Shown here: piece after piece, positions 51,201 to 62,600 of the stretch
Layout of the letters: each line of letters starts with the position of its first letter
Numbering within the stretch: the first letter of the stretch is position 1
Notes under the pieces: model-generated
What the model saw: the letters and a program-made list of their open reading frames with translations, nothing else
The model's database searches: none
What the model was told of the DNA's origin: nothing
Made by a program: the position numbers and the translations under genes
DNA from: Dendrolimus kikuchii
Taxonomy: Eukaryota; Arthropoda; Insecta; Lepidoptera; Lasiocampidae
DNA: 64,000 bases
Reading direction: 5' to 3'
Assembly: GCA_019925095.2 (NCBI GenBank)
Contig: CM034389.1
Coordinates: forward strand, 24,229,435-24,293,434

Positions 51201-54200
51201 GCCTCATTTCAGATTTTACCACCACTTTTATTCAGGACTGATTATCGCGTTTCGCACATCGGTTCCAAAACCGATGTGCACGTTTCCTCACGAGGTATTC
51301 CTTTGTCGCCGGAACGTGGTAGGTGTAACAATGTGTACATTATGTATACATGTGTTTGTAAAACTGCACAGGCGGTGAATGCTCACTACACTACTCGTAC
51401 GTCATTTGTTTTAAAAGCAGATTACTGAGCCATCTCGATTTTTTTATTTTTTATTGCAGGAGTTCAGCAGACAAGCAGACGGCGCACTTAATGGAAAGCG
51501 GTTACCGTCGTCTATAGACATTTGCAACACCAAAGGTGCTACAAATGCGCTGCTGCTCTCTTAAGGGAGACTGGAACCTGGTCATTAATGCCGGAACACA
51601 ACTCCAGACTGTTATGGCGTCATACTCTAAACCAGGGGTGGTAGCCATCCAGTCGGGCTAATACCATACCACCTGGCTATGAGTTCTTTTGTCGCCTCTT
51701 ACGACAGGCCGCCCGGCTGCAGGAAATTGTATTCTTTCTCCGTTCCTGCACGGATAAAAATATTCGTATTACTGTTTTATTCGTGTTAAAATAATTATTA
51801 GTATTTTTGAGAAGTCATCTATAATTCCATAGGGTCGCAGGGTATCCTAAGTAAATCTCTTATCGCCTGTAAATAGATTGTGCTATAAAATTTAATCATA
51901 TACAAACCTTGTTCGTACACAGCTTCTTCTTTACCAGGATTAAAGAGAATATAGTTGTTCTCTAGTAAAAGTGTCTAATATTTAAATATAATATAGTAAG
52001 AAAAGAAAGACAAACCTTTAAATTTCAATATTCAAATGCCAGGATCGCGATAGCTATCGGATGACATGTAAAATATGGGATTTAATTATAAAAATACATC
52101 TCATTTTATCCGTGCAGGAACGGAGAAAGAATACAATTTCCTGCGGCCGGGCGGACTGTCGTAAGAGGCGACTTAACAACCCACAGCCAGATGGTAGGGC
52201 ATTTGCCCGACTGGATGGATGGCTACCACCCCTGCTCTAAAGTATGTCGCCATAACAAACTTGAGTTGTGTTCCGGCATTAGTGACCATGTTCCAGTTTC
52301 CCTTAAGAGAGCGGCAGCGCATTTGTAGCAACTTTGGTGTTGCAAATGTGCATAGGCGATGGTAACCGCTTTCAATCAAGTGGGTCGTCTGCGTGTCTGC
52401 TGATTTCCTGCAATAAAAAAAAAACCATAAATTATCTTGTTAGAAATATTGACTGGTATTTTATTCTGAATACTGATGGTTCCCCCTTGAATTTAGTTAA
52501 ATAATTTGAAGACGTATAATTTGTATTTGTTTCATGTGGTTTTATTGCCTGTTATCGCCTTTCAAAACAGTGTCGGTGTTGATAGCTGTCATGTTTTTTT
52601 TTTAATTGTCTGAGTTCATCAGAGAGACAGACGGCCCACCCGATGGAAAGCGGTTACCATCGCCTATGAACATTTGCAATATCAAAGGTGCTATAAATGT
52701 GCTGGTGCTATTTTAAGGGAGACTGGAAACCTGGCCACTACTACCGGAACACAACTCCATGTTGTTGTTATGGCAGCATACTCTAGACGGGTAAATACAG
52801 TGGGTTGTTTTGTCGCCTGTTAGGACAGGCCGCCTGGCTGCAGGAAATTTCTACGTTCCTGCAGGGATAAAACATGTGTGGATTGTTATATTCAGGCGAC
52901 ACGCGCACGATGCAGTTTCAACGGGCTTTCGCTTTTTCTTACCGACTCGAGGCATGGCGGCTCGTCACGCTGCGCCGGCGTCTGATGCTAGTTATATAAC
53001 GCGCCTTACATCACGCGGCGTCACCACGGCTAAAATAAGCGCTCTATCCACACCCGGTCACGGCCAAGGCAGCGCGCGTTGTTGTTTCGGCAATTATTCC
53101 GTCGCCCGTAATGAGGATTTAGTGGGTGGACACGCGACCGCCGCCGTGCTCACTTTTACTTTTAAACCGGTTCCCGATTGACCTTCGACGTTTCACGTCT
53201 CTACTATTTTATGAATGCCATGAAGTTTACAAAGCTTTTGCCAAGTCTCGATATTACTAAGTCACACATTGTTTGGTACTTATAGTGTGATGAGCGAGAA
53301 TTGTATACAATTCGGTGTGTTGTGTATGTTTATCCGCACTTGACTATACCTACTGCGTCTAGCGAACGCCCTTGACTGTGCGTCGACCGGGCGACCTTGT
53401 AATCGCAAATATTTCTGTTTCGATCTATCGGAATTGTTTTATGATCATATCTAGCATTCTGTAAAATTTCTTTACCTCCGTGACGGTTATTATGCTTTCT
53501 TGGAGACATAATTACTGCATTATAATAATGCTTCCTGATTATCTTGTGTCGATATCTTCGAGCAATGGCGGTATTGATCTTATTATCTAATATAATATGT
53601 ATATTGAAAATGGATATAGGAAATTTTACATACATACATACATAACTTCACGCCATGTAACAGAAGCCTCAACATACAACGAATTTGGCGATTATATAAA
53701 AGTTTCGTTTTAGCCATTCATGGCTATGTAACCTTAAAAATAAATGAAGTCCTAAATCAGTCCTAGCCAAGTAATTTTTTTTACATAATCGGCAGACAAA
53801 CACATTGTATATTCCCAAATTAAGTAAGTTACGGTCCCAGACAACCAGGCCATAGAGAAAAACGGAAGAGCCGTTTCCGAAATTTACTATGCCAGGAATC
53901 GAACCCGGAGCCCCTCTGCGTTGCAGTAACGTAGGCCGGCAAAGGCTTAGTCCGCTCAACCACAGAGGCAGTCGAATCGAAATTCGTCGTTTTTGTTTGT
54001 TTGTAATGAATAGGTTCGCGTTTGACTGACATTGCGCCTGATGTCAGGTGGAAATGCAGTCTAAGGTGGAACACGCTTACCTAGAAGATACCTGTTCACG
54101 CGAGACTTGAAGACAACTAGATTGTATTCTTCAGGAAAAACAGACGAAATTACTCGTAACATTAGAATAATTGCTCCTAAATAAAATGTATATTTATAGC

Positions 54201-57200
54201 TCTTATCGTACGATTCGTTTCGGCAATGGTTCTACGTGGACCGTGAAAAGTATAGCGAATTCTTTATTAGATTAATCGTCCAAATAGTTTCGCGTTTGGC
54301 TATTATGTACAGCATTTCTCACCTGCCCGGCGATTATTAGTACAATTAGAACGTTCTTCGAGATATCGAGCATGTCATGGAGAAACATCGTAAGCGACTG
54401 AATTTAGGCATTTGAAAATAATTGACGTCGTCGTCATCGTCGAGTCGTTCGCGTTGTTGATGGTCCCATACTCACAGACGGTCTAGATACGCTTGGCCTT
54501 AGGAGAGACTTCGCGTCTCTCTGCGTATTCTGCCGACTGTATAACGGGAAGCGTTCCGAGGCACTGTTTAGAATGGTGCGTACGTTCTCTTTCTACCATC
54601 GCACTGCTCACCATCGGTTGGGAGTTCATTCCCACTTCCTCGAACCGCTTCGCTTGTGTACGCAGTAGTTCTGTAGAACGTTGCTCTTGCGTACCGTGCA
54701 GATTTGGAATGAGCTCCTAGCCGAGGCTTTCCCACAGCTCTTAGATATGGAGTTTTTCAAAAAGGGTGTCATAAAATTACTTCTTGGCCGGCAGCGCTTT
54801 GGTAACATCTCTGGTGTTGCAAACGTCCATAGGCGACGGTAACCGGTTTCCATCGGGTGGGCCTTCAGCTTGTTTGCTGTACTGTAGCTACAAAAAAATG
54901 AGATCCTAATACAATGATCTTTACGCCCAAATCTGCGATAATGGCAAGATTATGAACATGTTAAATTTGGAGATCTATGTATGAGTAATGTATTAAAAAT
55001 ATCTTGTAACTAGCTGTACCCGGCATGCCTTGCAACCCTACGCAACGTGAAAATTGTTTGGTTGTATGTATGTTCTGTTTTATGGGCCAGACCACAAACC
55101 TTCGCGGGCGTGCGTCCTCAGAACACTGTATCAAAGTTTCGTCACAATCTGATCAATGGTTTAGGAACACATAGAGGACAAATAAAGGTTTATTTTTGTA
55201 TATACGACTAGCTGTGCCCGCGACGTCGTCCGCTTGGAATTTTTTTTGGCGGAGCCCTAAAACAATGTGAAAATAGTAGCCTATGTTACTACTTGTTTAA
55301 ATCGGTCCAGCCATTTCAGAGATTAGTCAAAGAAAAATTTTAAAAATTGATTTTATATAAGTATCGTAAATATTTAATATATATATATACTTTGATATGC
55401 ATTTAGTAAAAAGCTGTTATTTTGACATTACAAACCATGAGCCAAAACGTGAATATTAATTATACCTATGGCAGATAACAATTGGAACCGCAAGAAGCAA
55501 AAGGAACGGCCTCTACTCATTACTACTTACTAAAAATACATTAAACAGAAACTTCAATTTTATTTATCTCTATAGATGTAGTTCTTTTATTGTCGCTTAC
55601 GATGTTCTTCAATAATAGCTCGCTATAATTGATTATTTCTATAAACATCTAGACTCGTCCATATAAACCGACCACGAGTTGTATTTGCTTATTAGCAATT
55701 TTTTGCAATATAGGTACGTATATGATTTGAACGCCTTCGCAAAACCAAAGATTATATTTGTGGTGTACGTTAGATTTTAAAATGTTTATTTTGGATAATG
55801 AACGAATGTTTGTAATCGTCTTTAGCAGGATTGCAGTAATAAAATTGCGACTTACAATATTGAGGTTTAGATAGTGGAATGATTGAAAATGCTGATGTAT
55901 TGGATCTGGCAACAAAATTAACAACACATTGGCCGTGATACAATTATAATAGCATCCCATGGACGGACGGTACACCTACATTTGTTCCAGACGGAGTTGT
56001 GGGTTTCACCTGTCGGTAATCTGAATCTGCCTGATGTTTTTTTTTCATAGTCAGTATAGTGTATTATATGCATATTAGAACAGAATAATTGCATAAGTGG
56101 TGATTGCTCTTTGCCAGGATCATCATTAGACTTTTTGTATCGCAGTGAAGCGTAGTCTGTACTTGAGCGTCATAAGCAAGAACTGCGCGTCACGGAAATG
56201 AATATGTGTATAAGATGCGTGGAGTCACGCGCGAGTGACTAGACCGAATCAGGAACTTCCGCGCCAGTCTTCTTGTCCGATAATCTACAAAAGGGGCGCT
56301 TACGCTGGTACGACCACGTTTCACGGAGACTGGATACCTATGTTAGAAACAAATCTAGCTATGCCTCCTATACCAGGTCCCGTAAGAAAGGATAGGCTAA
56401 AATGCTAGGTTAATGTCCTGAGGAATGAAAAGTGAAATAATGATAACGCAACAACGTATGCTGAAGTAGAGAAGAAAAAGTAGAAACCGAATCCCAGGCT
56501 TCGAAGCGAAAGCTCCGAACGCAACTGGGATTTAACACTCGGATAATGATGATGCTCTCTACCAGGATACCAACTACAGTCGGTTATTTGAATGACTTCC
56601 GAGTGTCTTGTAATACAGTACACCATTAAACGATTGCTAATTCATGACTTTCTCTTTGTTAAGGTATGGTGTTTATAGCCAGCTTCGTAGTAATCCTGTC
56701 GGCGTTGATGTTCTTCTTTCCCAAGCAGATCAAGCAGGATCCTATTCCACTGCCACCAAAGAAATGCCAAGAGAGACGGGACCCATTCTTCAAAGGTTAT
56801 TGTTACCTTAGATTTTATTAATTTTAATACTATATTATCCATCCAAAGGTTGACTGGAAGGCACTCATTGGTTGCATTAAGAAATAGAGTCACCTTCTTG
56901 GGAATGGGCACTATGGTGGATCTTTTATCTAGTGGTGCAAATCTAACATTAATAATCTATAATATTATAAAATTGTAAAAATGCGGTGTCTGTACATTGA
57001 AGCTTTAAAAAAAAAACAACTTGAACACTATCCAAACAATGAAGAACGCCATGCATTTTTTTTAGATTTCTTGTCTGTTTTTCATGTAAAAACTCTTGAG
57101 CCGATTTCGATGCGGATTTCGCTGATCGACAACAGATTCTTAGACTTAAAATCTACTTCTTATTCCGGGAATTCCGCGGGAATTTTTCCAGGAGCGGTTT

Positions 57201-59627
57201 GTTTGTTGGGCTGTATAAAAATTTGCTTATTCGGACACAGTTCTCGCTAAAACGATAGCTTTTTTTTTTATTGCAGGAGACCAGCAGACATGCAGACGGC
57301 TCACTTGATGGAAAGCGGTTACCATCGCCTATGGACATTTGCAACACCAAAGTTGCTACAAATGCGCTGCTGCTCTCTTAAGGGAGACTGGAACCTGGTC
57401 ACTAATGCCGAAATACAACTTAAGGTTGTTATGGCGACATACTTTAGACCAAGGATGGTAGCCATCCAGTCGGGCAAATGCCCTACCACCTGGCTGTGGG
57501 TTGTTAAGTCGCCTCTTACGACAGGCCGCCCGGCCGCAGGAAATTGTATTCTTTCTCCGTTCCTGCACGGATACATTATTTTTTAAATGCCGCGGTACTT
57601 TGTGTCACGGGAATCCCGCGGGAATTTCAAGTCAAGCGCGGACGAAGTCGCGGCTATATCCTAGTTATACATGTGTCTTAATTCGTTTGAGTATGTACAG
57701 AAAACTAATGGAAGCAGAAACACAAAACAAGTATATAACAGCAATGTGATTGGTAGAGGCGGTACCGGTAGGCCGCGACATATCGTAATCGAATGGAAGA
57801 TATTCTGAAGAGATAACAGTTAAAATGCACTTTAAATACATGTGTATGTATTTGTATGAAGAGATTAATGAAAGTTGATGGAGCGAAATGTATTTGGCAT
57901 GATCTTAGCAGGTGCCTCCATCTATCGTCTCTACCTACTACAATGGGAAACAGGCGACTATTGATGTTTATAATCCGAACATATTCCATTCTTACTATTT
58001 ACAGACTTCTTCGCAACGATCAAGAGGCAGCTGACCAATGATATCCTGATGTGGAGAACAGCAAGCTCGGTGTTCCATTTAATGCCCATAAGTGGTGTAT
58101 ATAGTTTTCTGCCGAAATACTTGGAGAAGAACTTCAGATTGCCGACACATGATGCCAATTTGGTGTCAGGTACGATTGCTATATTTATTAATGGCGTTTT
58201 CTCCGAGGCTACGCTGTGTGAAAACCCCTAGGTAGTAAGTAGCTCTATGTTATTATTATATTAATACGTGAAGCAAAAACTTTGTACCCCTTTTTACGAA
58301 AATTCCGCGGACGGAGGAATATGAAAATTCGCACACTTATAGTTAATATAGAGAAGAAGCGACGAATACTATTTTTTTTTAATTATGCATAAAAATACAT
58401 TAAATCAATAAAAAAAAACATTACACACACTACCGTGTATTTGACACAACACGCATATATACTCTTTTGTTTATTGTTCAAGTCAAATTAACAGTGTAGC
58501 CTTGGCGAAATCTGTGATTATAGAAGTATAGTCTGACAGCATAACATTAATAATGTTCAAACTTATAATTTAAATTAATTATGGTCGAATTTCGACCACT
58601 GGGCGACCACTAATTTACAAAAAAAATAAATAGGTTTTTTATATATGTATAAAGCTTCAATGAAAATTTATTTAACTTATGGGGAAAATAGCTTTAAAAT
58701 CATAGCTATACTATTGTATACATGAACGTTATCTGGCAATAGTTAACGTCATTAACAATTAATAACAATATCACATCACAAATAACGCATTAAACTCATT
58801 GCTACGTTTGCGTGAAACAGTCAATAACTATAAAATTATTCCAGATGATATCTAAAAGCCCATAAACTGAACGGACATTTTGGTTTTAATGAATGTATAA
58901 TAACAGGCAAAGGAACTAAATACCTGTGTAATTTGTAAACTAAAACAAAACGTATAAAATGTTAATTATCATTTCTAATGACATTTTATTACTATAAATA
59001 ACATATTTGGTTAAAGGAGGTTAAATTTTGCAATTTTTTAGACCTAAAATTTTACTGTTTCTTATACTAACATTTTCTTAAGTTTTCGCGACTTCTATAC
59101 ATAATAAAACTACGTTTTAACGGTTTTAAGTGCGGTAGTTTTATTTGATTTTGGTTTTTTCGACGTATCGGCCACTTTTCAGTGGCCGTGATGACGGCCA
59201 CTGAAAAGTGGCCGTGATTTACTGTTTCTTGTTAAATTCACTACAATAACAAAGAAAACTACTTTGCGTATAGTCGTTTACACAACTGACCAGCAAAATA
59301 TAAACGCGAGTCGAATCCAACCTGATTTGAAGTAATACAATGAATGGCAGACATGTTGTTTAGGACAACGTAAGTATTTGTTAGTAAATCAAAAAACGCG
59401 ATTGCAGCACCCTATATTTTGCTGATCGTCTATCTCGTGGAAACGACGTCACTTATCGCGATAAAAAGTATCCTAAGTTACGCCCCGGAATATAAGTTAG
59501 GTCTATGTCGAAGTTTCGTTTAAATCCGTTCAGTAGTTTCCAGGTGATGGTCTAACAGACAATCAGACAGACAAAAATTCTAAAAATCCTATTATCAAAA
59601 TCTGCTGGTCGGAATTAGCCGTTGTGG

Positions 59628-59696
<69 letters not shown>

Positions 59697-62600
59697 CATA
59701 CATACATACATACATACATAACTTCACGCCAGTTCCCTTGCGGGGTAGGCACGAACAACAGAGCGCCATTTGGGATTATTCTTACACACCTCACTTGCTT
59801 CTTTGACATTCATATATATATATAGATTATATATTACCAATTTAATTATGTGACGCCGTTTCCGTATTTCCAGGCCTTGGCGGTATTCTGGTCATGGGAC
59901 TGGGTATAATCACGTCGGGGGTGGTGATTTTGAAGTTGGTACCCTCCGCGCGGCAGGTCGCCGCTTGGACTGCAGTCACCGCTGCCATATACAGCGCCGG
60001 TAAGTTTGTACCGTCACAAAATTATAGTCACCACAACTAAGGTTCCCCACGTGGTACAGCTACGCTGGAATCATTATCTTGAATGCAGCTGGTTGTGAGG
60101 TGTGATACCAGGCGTTTACAATATATCGCCGTGAAACGCTTAGTCTTGAGCTAATCATGTTTCCTACGATGAATGAGAGATCCGGTGGCCAAGTTCCCTT
60201 TCACTGCCTATCCCATTTTCCCAACCCGATCCTCTTATAGAAGTCTCATATCGCATCCTCTCTATGTCACTGCTCCTGTCTGATACGTCTGTCTCATCAG
60301 CTGTTTTTTTTAAATTCGTTTGAAGATTATTCATCGCGGGGGAAACCATGTCGCTAGTGTGCTACGCCGCGGTCAGGGATACTCGCTAAAACGCCTCGGT
60401 ATTCCTGCCTTCGCCTCTCCCACTACCGGGGGGAACCTCGGGGTCTCCTTCATTCGATACGATTCGACCACTTGAGGAATTCCTGCTCTACCATGCCAAT
60501 TTATCTATCTATCCAATAATTTCGAATCTATATCTACAACGTTACCTCAATATACGATTTTTTTTTTATTGCAGGAGATCAGCAGACAGGCAGACGGCCC
60601 ACTTGATGGAAAGCGGTTACCATCGCCTATGGACATTTGCAACATCAAAGTTGCTACAAATGCGCTGCTGCTCTCTTAAGGGAGACTAGAACCTGGTCAC
60701 TAATTCCGGAACACAACTGAAGGTTGTTATGGCGACATACTTTAGACCAGGGGTGGTAGCCATCCAGTCGGGCAAATGCCCTACCACCTGGCTGTGGGTT
60801 GTTAAGTCGCCTCTTACGACAGGCCGCCCGGCCGCAGGAAATTGTATTCTTTCCCCGTTCCTGCACGGATAAAACGAATAATGTTTTACAGGCATGGTAG
60901 TGCTGATGTTCGTCAGCTGTCCGGACAAGAGCTACAGGTACTTCGGCTCGGGGATAATGGGTGAAAGCAATTTGGAATGCAGCCTCGGGTGCCACTGCGC
61001 TGATGTCGCTTTTAGCCCCGTCTGTGGACAGGTTAGTCGCTAGATTCTAGTTACATTATCACGCCTGTTTCCTATAGAGGTAGGCAGAGACTATGCGGTG
61101 AGCATGCTGCTATGATCTTCACAAACACCTTTCGCTTCATCTGCTTTCATTAATCTCATCATATATGTACGTTTCTTTGAGGTGCTTTAAGCCTGATCTT
61201 TCCTCAACTAGGCAGAGTCCATCTAATGAGAAATGGTTTCCTTTTCGCCTCCTCCCCTTTCTTGTTGTAGGAAAGAGGGTATTCTTTTCCTCTTATGTAT
61301 TTGAATCTTTTTTTGTTTATATATTCAAACTACTGCTAACTACTAGGGAAATAAGGGTACTAATATTATTATTTTTTTTTTCAAAAACTTATAAGATGTT
61401 ACTTTTTAAAAATTTTAGTACATTAATATTCTTATATATATATGACGGAGGAGGGAACCTCCGTGGTGTCTTTAAAGAGTGTGACGCGAGCAACGCTGAC
61501 GTCAGGATTGTTGGCTTCTTGGTGATTACCCCTATTTGAGTCCTCGAAATAAAATTTCAAGAGTACTCGGTATCGTACATTCCAAGAGCTTTTTTTTATT
61601 TTATTTAAGTTTATGGCTTGGCAGCTAGGCCTTTAAGCCAGTTATTAGTTTACAATATAGTTTCTTCTTTTTCTTAAGCCTATGTGTAGCACAGCTGAAT
61701 TGTAGGTAATCAGCTAGTGCCATTCAACGGAGTTCTTGTGACAACTCAAAAGGCCGCATTTGACTATACAGTTCACATTTCTCACAAAACACATAATTAC
61801 TACTCAAAAACTATCAATATCCTACAACTATTGTTCATTTTAGAGTGATTTTACACATTTTTAGAAAATAAAACTGCACAGCACAACATCTCCTTTCAGT
61901 TCCCGCCAAAAACTCCCATTCCAAGAGCGTTACGATTTCCCAGAGGTCGGATAATGGATGGTAATTATAATAATATCATCAACAATAATGGAGATGGAAT
62001 AAAAAGAGATAGGATCGGAGAATGGGCCATCAGAACCCTTACTTTCGAAACACGATTAGCTCAATGTTGACTGTTTTGTATCGATTAAGCCGACCTCAAA
62101 AGCTGTAATCAAGATAATAATTCGTCATTTATATTTACAATTTGATTATCGTAAATGTGTTGCAGTTTACCGTCTCCAACGCTACCACGCTATTCACTCT
62201 GCTGTCCTATACTTGTTTTGGGTTTCTGCTTTTATCCATTCTTTCCAAATGGTCAAATCACTTTAAAGCCTGGAATGTCGACGACACAAACGTCCGTGTT
62301 GTGAAGTTTTTAGCTACTCTCATTTTAAGTGCCCACTGCTGGGCAATGTCAAAATACCGAATATTGCCACCGGTTACGTTTCGTGTGAAATATAATGAAG
62401 AATTCAACTGAAGTTTTTTTTAATTATTTTTTTTACATACATACATACATAACTTCACGCCAGTTCCCTTGTGGGGTAGGCACGAACAACAGAGCGCCAT
62501 TTAGGCCCATTCTTACACACCTCACTTGCTTCTTTGACATTCATAACTCTTGTCATGCACACTCGTCTGTTCTTAAGGCTCTTGACATCACCCTCCGCTA

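Noticed and set aside
52810..53181. 123-codon ORF in intron 3
   Set aside because: It starts inside an SL element and has no domain; kept only as a CpG-rich island.
53887..53968. tRNA gene on the minus strand
   Set aside because: Same head and body recur at 41667-41870; a SINE explains it better.
59615..59825. Tyr/Ile-repeat ORFs on both strands
   Set aside because: Translation of the (TA)n and (TACA)n runs.
62142..62411. 89-codon hydrophobic ORF as an extra Oatp exon
   Set aside because: Inserting it would break the Kazal-like loop between exons 7 and 8, which already join in frame.
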